DNA of 64,000 bases from Bartonella bacilliformis Ver097 (GTDB lineage: Bacteria; Pseudomonadota; Alphaproteobacteria; Rhizobiales; Rhizobiaceae). The DNA is taken from NCBI RefSeq assembly GCF_000709795.1, contig NZ_KL503802.1, forward strand, positions 1 to 64,000, written 5' to 3'. The notes below the pieces were generated by a model. The model made no database searches and had not been told where the DNA came from. It saw only the letters and a list, made by a program, of their open reading frames with translations. The number at the start of each line of letters is the position of its first letter. The stretch's first letter is position 1. The translations under genes were made by a program, and so were the position numbers. Below are positions 40,293 to 48,777 of the stretch, piece after piece.

Positions 40293-40526
40293 TCAACGTG
40301 ATAACATCTCTTTTGTGTCCTGATTTGTTGCGTGACAAACCCTATAGACACCCTCTTCACTAAAGAACAAAGAAGAATTAGTTTTTCCGTTTGAATATCG
40401 TTGTTCTTCTTGACGCTTTGGCTTATAATTGATAGGTTGGTCACTACAGCACTCAATGAATTGCACGCTCCCTTTTGACCTGCGCTTCGCGTCGCGTTCT
40501 AAATAGAGTGAGAAGAAAACAACTCT
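40293..40526 (-). pseudogene. Possible gene remnant, basic 77-codon open frame
   Basis: An open frame without a usable start, between TAG and TGA. Its composition is protein-like and charged (KPKRQEEQRYSNGKTNSSLF, SEEGVYRVCHATNQDTKEML). I recognise no family. It sits just upstream, on the same strand, of the lost-start secreted-protein copy. Confidence 0.3.
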
Positions 40527-40724
40527 CTAACCCCTGAAAACATGAATATTGAGCAAAGAAATTTTAACTTTAAGCGAAAAAATGACTGAAAAATTTCGTT
40601 GAAAGATTAAAAGAATTCTAGTGAAGAAATTCCTACAATTAAAAATTTGGGTAAGCTTTATCCTCTTTCAAAGGTAATCGTGTAACCTTTATATGCAAGT
40701 ATCTCATACTTCAGATTAAAACAT

Positions 40725-40765
40725 AGTACTAAAAGGTACTATACTATATAGTACCTTTTAGTACT
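40725..40765. repeat. Perfect 19-bp inverted repeat with 3-bp spacer
   Basis: The left arm 40725-40743 begins AGTACTAAAAGGTACTATA and the right arm 40747-40765 is its exact reverse complement; the spacer is CTA. Each arm itself holds two copies of a GTAC-containing pentamer, so four such pentamers lie symmetrically. It could be an operator, a cruciform-type origin element of the former replicon, or the outer end of a small mobile element. No T-run follows either arm, so a simple terminator is less likely. Confidence 0.8.
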
Positions 40766-40977
40766 TTCCAGTATTATATTTTTATCCTGAACATAAGTGG
40801 CTAGAAGATAAAAAGTGTCCTCTGACTTGTTTTACCAAAAAGAAGACCTCTTATCTGACCACTACGGGTCAGGTCAGTATGCTTCGTGCTATCTATCATA
40901 GCAAACCATATCCAAGAGGTACGCCAATCAACCATGTTCCGGTATATTCTTCCTCTGTAATAAAACTCCCTAACTAA
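40762..40977 (+). pseudogene. Possible gene remnant downstream of the inverted repeat
   Basis: A 71-codon open frame beginning within the right arm of the inverted repeat. The first ATG is at 40879, leaving 32 residues (MLRAIYHSKPYPRGTPINHV...). Composition is protein-like (PVLYFYPEHKWLEDKKCPL upstream of that ATG), but I see no ribosome site and recognise no family. Confidence 0.25.
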
Positions 40978-41060
40978 AGACGAATTAAATGAGTATAGTC
41001 AAATCTACAATCTCTACTCATAAGTAATCATCATTATGAGACACTTATGAAAACTCAGTA

Positions 41061-41101
41061 AGGAAAAACAGAAAATAAATTTAACTTTCTCTGTTTTTCC
41101 T
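41061..41101. terminator. Hairpin, probable terminator of the small secreted protein gene
   Basis: 12-bp perfect stem (AGGAAAAACAGA 41061-41072, TCTGTTTTTCCT 41090-41101) with a 17-nt loop, about 95 bp past the stop of the gene at 41196-41537. The run of T inside the stem may help release. Confidence 0.5.
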
Positions 41102-41106
41102 AAACC

Positions 41107-41208
41107 TTAGCTGCTAAGATAACGGTGCTCTTTGTGAGACTGCGAACCTCGTGCAGCAGGACTCTTGCTTTTACCAAGAGCTTCTTTTCTCTGTATTAAT
41201 ATTCGCAT
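41107..41208 (-). CDS. Very small basic open frame, 33 residues
   Basis: ATG 41208, stop TAA 41109-41107, overlapping the last 13 bases of the secreted-protein gene in another frame. The product begins MRILIQRKEALGKSKSPAAR and is rich in Lys, Arg, Ser and His. No clear ribosome site of its own; coupling to the upstream gene is possible. It may be a real peptide or the tail of a lost gene; I cannot decide. Confidence 0.25.
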   Translation of the reverse strand: MRILIQRKEALGKSKSPAARGSQSHKEHRYLSS

Positions 41209-41537
41209 GAAACCCATTTTTGACCACTATACTCTTTCGGATTTAACGGCGTACAAAAAATCCTTAACCCAAGAGCAAAAAGAATCCTCTGATAGCGTGA
41301 TTGAACTTCAAACTTTTTCTCTTGGTTGTTAAACAGGTCCTCTTTCCTAGGAACAACAATTTTTTTAAGAATCTGTTCCTCTCTTTCTCCAAACCCACCT
41401 TTGTGTAAAAGTTCTTTCACTACTTGATCCCTCTTAATACCCCAACCATTTCCCACCGGCAGTGCATTAGCTATTACCGGTGATAATACCGCAGAAAATA
41501 TAGAAAACAAAACTGCAGCTACAACAATAGGTTTCAT
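41196..41537 (-). CDS. Small secreted protein of unknown function
   Basis: 113 residues. It has a clear signal peptide (MKPIVVAAVLFSIFSAVLSP, cleavage near VIANA), then a short charged domain (KELLHKGGFGEREEQILKKI) and two cysteines near the C-terminus (FCTP and VSCEY) that could form a disulfide. AAGGA lies about 11 bases before the ATG. A second copy with a lost start lies at 40071-40223, so this is a small family within the decayed island. No function can be assigned. Confidence 0.65.
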   Translation of the reverse strand: MKPIVVAAVLFSIFSAVLSPVIANALPVGNGWGIKRDQVVKELLHKGGFGEREEQILKKIVVPRKEDLFNNQEKKFEVQSRYQRILFALGLRIFCTPLNPKEYSGQKWVSCEY

Positions 41538-41953
41538 GAGATCAAATTCCTTATAATAATAAATTACAATTTACAAAAAATATCCCTACTGTAAAATAAG
41601 GGATTTTTTTGGATATCAATATCAACCCAATAATATCTTTTTCGTGTTCTTTTTTTATTTTTATTATCGTTTGTGTATTCTTATATCTTTTACTCTTTCA
41701 CCCCCCCTTATTACGACTCTTCCGTGTTGTTCCTCTTGAAAACAGGAAAATGCAATGCGTTTCCTGCTTTTGTTATATGAATGCTCAATCTTTCTAGCAT
41801 TTATCCACACAAAAGCCCTTCTGCTAAATGATCTTGCAATTTCTATTGTAAAAGTTAGAGTCTGAAGATTGCAATCTAATGATATATGAGTATTCCAAGT
41901 ATCTATCTTTATGAAGAAAAAAGAATAGAGAAAACTAATGATAACGAAACATC
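41538..41953. other. Gene-poor stretch in the decayed island
   Basis: About 415 bp. A 62-codon plus-strand frame at 41609-41797 would encode a hydrophobic peptide, but it overlaps T-rich low-complexity DNA and has no ribosome site, so I do not call it a gene. Confidence 0.4.
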
Positions 41954-42433
41954 ATGGAGATGGCTTGCTTAGTTAAACTTCCAACTTATTCTCTTCTCAC
42001 TCTCAAAGAACAATATGGTTCAGAATTTATCCACAATATAGGTTTTTATTACCAAAACTGCTGAGGCAGAGTATGGACCAGATTGGCTCGATTGTGATAA
42101 GGGAACATCGTCTTTAAACGAACATTTGTATCAATTGCGGACTGTTCAAGGCGGATATATAGAAAGTCTTGATGAATTTCTTTAAATAATCTCAATGATG
42201 GTCAAAGCGTCTTGTTTTCTTCTCCTTCATTTAAGCTCAGTATCAAACCACGTCACATCCTCAGCATCGACAATCAGCCAAAAGGTCATATTAAACTAAC
42301 AACTCATCAAGAGTATAATTTCGATACGTTTGTTGCTTTACAATTAAATGCCTATTATGAATGGCTAAATCTACTTCAGTATCTTCAACGGAGTTCTGAA
42401 TATATTTTACATGTAACAAAAGTAATGTATTAG
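41954..42433 (+). pseudogene. Decayed gene of unknown family, about 155 codons
   Basis: Starts MEMACLVKLPTYSLLTLKEQ at 41954, shifts frame after about 30 codons to VFITKTAEAEYGPDWLDCDK, runs to a stop at 42185, and shifts again to NNLNDGQSVLFSSPSFKLSI, continuing to TAG at 42431-42433. The three pieces abut almost exactly and read as one soluble protein of about 155 residues with two frameshifts. I do not recognise the family. It converges on the antitoxin remnant, overlapping its end. Confidence 0.5.
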
Positions 42434-42729
42434 TGATGAGTTGCAAGAGGTTTCACGGCGAGACAAAGACCCATAACTCGTAAAATTGCAGATAGGCTCT
42501 TGATTTCTGGATTGCTTTTCTCTAAAAAAGTGTGATAAAGTTGATTAGGATTTAATTCAGTCGACTTAGCTACATTCCGTACACTACCAAATACTTTAGC
42601 CATTTGGCGGAGTGCTATAAATAATTCCGCCTGTTCTCCATCTTCAAGAATGTCTTTTACAACTCAACTGCATAAGCTGGATCCTTGCGAAACACTTCAG
42701 CTATACTTTACATATGGTTTGTCTTTCAT
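42430..42729 (-). pseudogene. Addiction-module antidote protein (HI1420/HigA-like), decayed
   Basis: ATG 42729, with GGAGAAAGG upstream, begins MKDKPYVKYS and then stops. The rest is readable after small shifts: EVFRKDPAYAVEL, DILEDGEQAELFIALRQMA, FGSVRNVAKSTEL, NPNQLYHTFLEKSNPEIKSL, AILRVMGLCLAVKPL, ending at TAA 42432-42430. This is the layout of the roughly 100-residue phage/plasmid-type antitoxin with a helix-turn-helix, here inactivated by at least two frameshifts and stops. The partner toxin, normally just upstream, is not visible. Confidence 0.75.
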
Positions 42730-42955
42730 TGCCTTTCTCCTATGTTGGAGCTTACTTCATTAATTATTTCGGCTAAGCCAATCACGCCAGTAGTTACATG
42801 CTCGATCAATATATTGGGACTTGAAGAGAAACAGATCATGACTAAAATAAATTTAGCTGACAATATTCTATATATTTTTCAAAATAGAGAAGATGTGAAT
42901 GTGTATTAATATTATGCGTTAAGGGAATTTCATGCAATAAAACTGCTAAAAATTA

Positions 42956-44116
42956 TTAAAGACGCGCCTTTTCAACCTGAAATGCCCACTCTAACCATTC
43001 TGTTAATAATTCAAGATCAAAAGCTTCAATCGTTGCTCCAACCCAAATTCGAAATCCTGGGGGAGCATTTCGGTGAGCACCAATATCATAAGCAGCACCT
43101 GCTTTATCAAGACGAGCTACAATTGCCTTCACAAAAGAAGCCTGAGTTTCAGTATCCAAAGCAGTAATTACTGGATCCACAATGACTAAACAAACAGATG
43201 TATTAGAACGTGTTTGTGGAATTTTCGCTAAATGCTCTAACCAAGGTGTTCTGTGAACAAAATTATCAAGAATAGCAAAATTGTTATCAGCTCGTGCCAT
43301 TAATGCTTGCAAACCACCCAATGATTTCACCCATTTTAAAGAATCAAGATAATCTTCTACACAAAGTAAAGAAGGTGTATTAATCGTCTCTCCATTAAAA
43401 ATACCTTCATTTAATTTTCCATCTCGTGTCATACGAAAAATTTTTGGCAAAGGCCAAACAGGAACGTATTGTTCAAGGCGCTCAACAGCACGAGGACTTA
43501 AAATTAACATACCATGTGCTGCTTCACCACCTAAAACTTTTTGCCATGAAAAAGTAACAACATCCAATTTTAAAAAATCAACATTTTGTGCAAAAATTGC
43601 TGATGTTGCATCACAAATCGTCAATCCTGCACGCTTTTCTGGAATGAAAGACGCATTAGGAACACGTACACCAGAAGTTGTCCCATTCCAGGTAAACACA
43701 ACATCACGATCAAAATCAATTTGTGCTAAATCGGGCAATTCACCATAGGGAGCTTTTAATTGACGCACATCAGAAAGTTTTAATTGCTTAACAACATCAG
43801 TAATCCAGTCTAAACCGAAACTTTCCCATGCTACCATATCAACCCCCCGTTCTCCTAATAAAGACCACAGAGCCATCTCAACAGCTCCTGTATCTGAGGC
43901 AGGAACGATACCAATACGATAATCAGAAGGGATTTCAAGAACGTCACGCGTTGAATCAATTGCTTCCGCAAGCTTTAATTGTCCCACTTTTGTGCGATGC
44001 GAACGCCCAAGAATTGCCTTTCTCAAAACTTCAACAGTCCAGCCAGGTCTTTTTTTACAAGGACCTGAAGAAAAGTTAGGATTATTTGGACAACGCTCAG
44101 GTTTCTTCAATACCAT
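42956..44116 (-). CDS. serC: Phosphoserine aminotransferase
   Basis: 386 residues of the alphaproteobacterial/archaeal SerC subtype. The N-terminus has NPNFSSGPCKKRPGW, the centre FTWNGTTSGVRVPN, and the PLP lysine lies in TFSWQKVLGGEAAHG. Converts 3-phosphohydroxypyruvate and glutamate to phosphoserine; SerC also acts in pyridoxal phosphate synthesis. In related rhizobia serA follows directly; here a decayed island lies downstream instead. Confidence 0.95.
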   Translation of the reverse strand: MVLKKPERCPNNPNFSSGPCKKRPGWTVEVLRKAILGRSHRTKVGQLKLAEAIDSTRDVLEIPSDYRIGIVPASDTGAVEMALWSLLGERGVDMVAWESFGLDWITDVVKQLKLSDVRQLKAPYGELPDLAQIDFDRDVVFTWNGTTSGVRVPNASFIPEKRAGLTICDATSAIFAQNVDFLKLDVVTFSWQKVLGGEAAHGMLILSPRAVERLEQYVPVWPLPKIFRMTRDGKLNEGIFNGETINTPSLLCVEDYLDSLKWVKSLGGLQALMARADNNFAILDNFVHRTPWLEHLAKIPQTRSNTSVCLVIVDPVITALDTETQASFVKAIVARLDKAGAAYDIGAHRNAPPGFRIWVGATIEAFDLELLTEWLEWAFQVEKARL

Positions 44117-44497
44117 TGCTATTCTACCTTTTCAGATAACTTTCCTTTTACGAAAGCAACATTGACCACTAAAAAACGTTATACCAATCAATTATTGATG
44201 GTGGACACAAAAAGCGTTTTTTATTTATTGAAAATACAAAAATCATTGTGAAAAATATTTCAATCAATTATGCTTCTCAATGAAGCTTTTTAAAAAAATT
44301 TATGTTCTCATCACAAAAAGCAGCATTCCAACTACAATATATTGGTATGTCACATAATATTTATTAGTTGATTTCACAAAATAATGTTCAGAATATTAAG
44401 ATAAACTTATAAAAAATCGGTTATTTTTATTTTGACGGCTAGACAGCAAGAATTTTAATGTTATAACCGCACACATCTCACATGTTTATTGAAATGT
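44117..44497. other. Intergenic region between serC and tRNA-Phe
   Basis: 380 bp, AT-rich, no gene. It should hold the promoters of serC and, on the plus strand, of the tRNA; none is assigned. Confidence 0.45.
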
Positions 44498-44573
<76 letters not shown>

Positions 44574-45240
44574 TTTTGTTTTTTACTGCTTAATATGATT
44601 GACCTTATTAATATTTTTTAAAGGTAAGGAATAATATACTCAAAGTAAGGGAATAAAATTTTTCAACTCATCTCTATAATTTCCCTTAAGAGTAAAATAT
44701 AAATCGATCAATATATTCAACTATTAATTATAACTCACCCATACACTTTAAATATTGTATTTTAAAAAATCAACCATACTCAATTTATGCCTGTTAGATT
44801 TGGTATATTAACTGCTGTTATATTACCTGGTAGCAGCTCATGACATTGGTTCCTAAAACATAGTTAATTTGAAAAATAACAACATCTGTATGATAGCTAA
44901 ACCATCATCAATAGCAAATGTATAATCGCTAACTCATTACAAATATTAGGATTATCTTACACAATAGTTTATAGCTTTTGATTTTAACCGAAAATACTCA
45001 GTGAACATAGGAAAATTAATGCTAAGTAAAGTTTTCAGCGATTACATAATAGTATTTTGCATTTTTGACAAACACTCTGTGTCTAATTTTAAAGTGTCTA
45101 TGCATAAACACATCTATGTACAAAGATATTGATCATACAAGAAAACAACATCAATAAACCATAAAAACTATTTTATTAGAGCGCGCTGTGAGAGCTTATC
45201 CTGAGAAAAAAGTGTTTTTAAACTAACTAACAATCACAGA
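44574..45240. other. Gene-free stretch downstream of tRNA-Phe
   Basis: About 670 bp of very AT-rich DNA. No frame, RNA or repeat I can support, and no second copy of the tRNA 3' end noticed. Confidence 0.45.
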
Positions 45241-45265
45241 GAAAAGGAAATCAAAGAGAAACAAG

Positions 45266-46824
45266 GTGAAATGGAAGCTTTTTTTATTCCCTTCTTTAGC
45301 ATTATTGCCTATTCAAATTTTTTTTGGAGCCCCTGTTCCTGGAGTGATATAATAACCTCCTGATTATCCTCATGATAGAGCTATGCGTGTAAAATTTATA
45401 TGGGGGATAATATTGCTATGGTGCAGTATTTACATCTCTAATATTGCAATATGGAGATGACTATTTCCCTTAATAACTGTTTTCTACAAATGTTAAGCCA
45501 GATGTTTTTAGGGTGGAAATTTGTAAATAGCTCTGTTTTTTTACACACTATATTTCAGATGATGGATCGAAATCAGATATTGTGATCTCTATTATAATCC
45601 TAGAAAATAGCCACATTGCTCGATATTTTCCCTCCTCTGAGGTGATATCTTGCATGGCTTCCCAACAAGTCCCCTAATGACGATTGGAAATTGGAGTTGG
45701 GTAGATTGGAAATTTTGTAAAGATACGACCACTTCTTAACAAGATATCGGCTCTTGAAATATTGCTGTTGGCTGGACTTGAAAGAGCTTTAACGGATTAT
45801 CAAGGCAATTTTTAAGAATTACCCCCCATATGGTCTCAGTTGAAGACAACCTTACACAGCGAAGCCTAGTTACCTTAAATAAAGACACAACCAATTCTTC
45901 CAAATCTAATTTTCTTTTTTCTTATGACATGAAACGACGGAATCTCTATATCAATGGGAAACCAGAGGATACGTTGGCTTATTGCCCTGCTTCGAGAAAC
46001 AAGGAAAATGTTGCTCATCTCACTAAAACATGGATAAAAAGATTATAGGAAATTACTAAAAGTACTAGTTCTAAGGAGAAAGCAGCAATTGCTCCTTGTG
46101 GAATTTGTATGATTCAGACTATGCAAATGCTCGCTGAATTACAAGAAGATCATCTCAGAGGGTCTCTATCATAATGGAGAAGATTATTTTTTAAATACAC
46201 AAAAAGGTATAAGCCCATTTACATCATTTCATCAAAGAATTTCTTGGCTTGCAGCAAAGCTTGAAGCTACAATATCCTATGATACAATACCTTTGGTATA
46301 GGAGAGAGTACTTTGACGCGAACAACTAAAACAACTCGTGCAGCAGCGTCAATATTGTTACCCCGATATGAGTGGAAACCTTCCTTTATAGAAAGAATGT
46401 CGGAAGAAGAGGTGAGAAACCAGCTTAAAGTCTGTTCAGGGCTCTTGAAAGAACACTTTGGTATATTGTAATTATTAGATCAACTATGGATGGTAGTACT
46501 ATCATTGGTCATGCTCAACTCATTTTAAGAGGCTCATATTAATTCCTACAAACATAGTGAGTATGAGTTTTGATGAGTTTAGGAGTTATCTCAATCCAAC
46601 GAGAAATCCAGAAATATTACTTTCTGAGTTTTCACTTAGGGGTAGTCGAAGACTTTATACACTAATAACTTTATCAAATGACTCAACTAAATGAAATTCC
46701 TTTGAATTTTTATGTTTCGCAAGACGGCTGTACTGGAAAAAGAGAGCATAGAAGAGGCAATAGAGAACTTCCAAGAGTTTCTATTATCAATCAGTGTTTA
46801 AATGGTAAATGTGCAATTCAATAA
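45266..46824 (+). pseudogene. Array of decayed coding fragments, family not recognised
   Basis: Several protein-like stretches in shifting plus-strand frames: a signal-peptide-like start at GTG 45266 (KWKLFLFPSLALLPIQIFFG) that stops after 28 codons; TIGNWSWVDWKFCKDTTTS near 45680; a 72-codon frame at 45830-46048 (VSVEDNLTQRSLVTLNKDTT); GISPFTSFHQRISWLAAKLE near 46205-46300; RYEWKPSFIERMSEEEVRNQ near 46360-46430; DEFRSYLNPTRNPEILLSEF near 46575; and a 50-residue peptide ending CLNGKCAIQ at 46824. All lie on one strand in order, so this was probably one or a few genes now broken by many stops and shifts. I cannot name the family. Confidence 0.45.
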
Positions 46825-47266
46825 AAATTAAAATTCTGAATGCATTAAGAACCATATACTATGAACCAACAAGATAGGACAAGATCTGGTCTTCTATGAC
46901 AAAATATTATAGTGCAGCATGAAGACTTTTAGCTGCACTCTTTATATTGCTCTTATCCTCTTGTTTAGAAAAAAGAATAAGTCATTTTTATAACGCTAAC
47001 AATAGAAAAAACAATAACACTCTTAAAAAAATCAGTTTAACTTACTAAAAATATAGAAATTTACATGTTTCACAAAATATTTTATAGATTTTTCCTGTTA
47101 TAAACTGTTGCCTGTTTTTCCTACCTTTGAGTATTTTTTGTTACTCAAGTAAATGTCCTCTATAATTGTATTATCCAAACTTTTACCTTAATCTCCTTCT
47201 ACCCTGAGGAGCAAAACTTAACAGCATATTAGATAAAATATACTGCCCAAATAATTAGAGAGTAAG
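46825..47266. other. Intergenic region upstream of gpsA
   Basis: 440 bp, AT-rich, no gene. The region just before gpsA contains GAGGAG and AGAGAGTAAG; the latter is the likely ribosome site for gpsA. Confidence 0.45.
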
Positions 47267-48202
47267 ATGAAAATAACAATTTTTGGCGGTGGTGCATGGG
47301 GACAAGCCCTTGCATTTGCTTTTGCGCAAAAAAATGAAATTCGAATTGTTTCGAGACGAAACATTTCAACTGCACTAATGCCTTTAAATGAAACCCTGAA
47401 TAAAAATTCCCATAGAATTATCTTACAATCTTCCCTGGAAGAGAGTTTAAATTCTGAACTTTTTGTCATTGCTATCAGCGTTCAAGCCTTAAGAGAATGG
47501 TTTATTCGCACACACTTAAACCAAAGCTCAAAAATACTCATTGCTAGCAAAGGTATCGAGGAAAAAACAGGGATATTCATTAGCCAAATTGCAAAAAAAT
47601 TCATTTCTTTAGAAAATCTTTGTTTTTTAGCAGGCCCAAGTTTTGCTAAAGAAATTATCCTGGGTCTCCCATGTGCATTAGCCATTCATTCATGTAACCC
47701 AATCCTAGCTCAAAAATTTGCAAACCAAATGCCTTCCTTTATCAAACCCTACATTGAAGATGACATCATTGGTGGCGAAATAGCGAGTGCGTATAAAAAT
47801 GTTATTGCTATAGCAGGAGGAATCTGCGACGGGTTGAATTTAGGCCAGAATGCTAAAGCATCTCTTTTATCACGTGGACTTGTAGAAATGTGCAAATTTG
47901 GAGAATATTTCGGCGCAAAAATGCAGACTTTTTTGGGACTTTCTGGTGCAGGTGATTTGTTTTTAACAGCTAATTCTCTTCTTTCCAGGAACTATCGTGT
48001 TGGACTGGGATTAGCTCAAAATAAACTTTTAGAAGATATTTTAAGTGATTTAGGCGAAATAGCGGAAGGTATAAAAACTTCTCAAGCAATTACTCAAATT
48101 TCTGAAAGAGAAGGTATCTACACTCCTATCGCTACAGAAATCCAAAAAATCATTCAAGGGAAAAGCCCTCTAAAAAGTATGAGTACCTTGATGAAAAGAT
48201 GA
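47267..48202 (+). CDS. gpsA: Glycerol-3-phosphate dehydrogenase [NAD(P)+], Helicobacter-like
   Basis: Reduces dihydroxyacetone phosphate to glycerol-3-phosphate, the backbone for phospholipids; 311 residues. The N-terminal Rossmann motif is [15 protein letters not shown]; the catalytic lysine is in [13 protein letters not shown]; other blocks are [53 protein letters not shown] and [11 protein letters not shown]. These and the short length resemble epsilonproteobacterial (Helicobacter-type) GpsA rather than the roughly 330-residue alphaproteobacterial enzyme. Transfer of gpsA into Bartonella from such donors has been reported. The gene is flanked on both sides by decayed sequence, as expected for an insertion site. 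The donor assignment rests on memory of the family, not on a search. Confidence 0.93.
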   Translation: MKITIFGGGAWGQALAFAFAQKNEIRIVSRRNISTALMPLNETLNKNSHRIILQSSLEESLNSELFVIAISVQALREWFIRTHLNQSSKILIASKGIEEKTGIFISQIAKKFISLENLCFLAGPSFAKEIILGLPCALAIHSCNPILAQKFANQMPSFIKPYIEDDIIGGEIASAYKNVIAIAGGICDGLNLGQNAKASLLSRGLVEMCKFGEYFGAKMQTFLGLSGAGDLFLTANSLLSRNYRVGLGLAQNKLLEDILSDLGEIAEGIKTSQAITQISEREGIYTPIATEIQKIIQGKSPLKSMSTLMKR

Positions 48203-48571
48203 CAGCTTTAATTCGCTCGTTAATGCAGAAGAAACTCGAAAAAGAAATTTAAATTCAATAGGGATCGTTAATCAAAGACTTTTAGAGAATAATCCGGCTG
48301 TTATCATTAAAACTCTCCTATCGAAAATCAAAGTGCATTCACAGCTTGATCTAATTTAGATAGCAACGGATATCGCCATCATTAGCCCTTTTAAAAGCTT
48401 ATATTATCATTAAGTCGTATTCTAAATAGATGCCTTTTAAACATTCTTTTGAAACTAGCTACAACACTTGAACCAGCGCTACAAGACATAAAACATTTAT
48501 CTATGGAAAAAGAGAAAAAAGCTAACCAAGAAAATTTTGACAAAAGATTCATCGAATTTAATCTAACATAG
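48195..48571 (+). pseudogene. Possible decayed gene downstream of gpsA
   Basis: Two protein-like stretches on the plus strand, in different frames: FNSLVNAEETRKRNLNSIGI ... VNQRLLENNPAVIIKTLLSK (stop at about 48358), then KLATTLEPALQDIKHLSMEK ... ENFDKRFIEFNLT ending at TAG 48569-48571. Both are helical and charged. No start codon or family recognised. A 96-codon frame on the opposite strand (48391-48681) is probably the shadow of this remnant. Confidence 0.35.
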
Positions 48572-48777
48572 AGAAAAAACAGCACACAAGCTAAAAAACT
48601 GACCATAATAAGAGCAGTTTTATTCAGATTAACAATATTGCAACTGAAATCATTCTTGGGTGGACCAAAAAACAATAACATCGGCCCTATACCCAGAACA
48701 TATATTTAAAATTATTACTTAAAATCTATTAATTAAGGTAGAGGCTAAAGTTTTAATAAAGCCTCTATCATATTTAT

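Noticed and set aside
42685-42909. 74-codon plus-strand frame over the antitoxin start
   Set aside because: It overlaps the start region of the minus-strand antitoxin remnant and has no domain or ribosome site.
44574-47266. Integrated prophage or island with attachment sites at tRNA-Phe
   Set aside because: I saw no integrase and no repeated copy of the tRNA 3' end; the decayed fragments alone do not prove site-specific integration.
48391-48681. 96-codon minus-strand hydrophobic frame
   Set aside because: The opposite strand carries more protein-like, charged remnants over the same bases, so this is probably their shadow.
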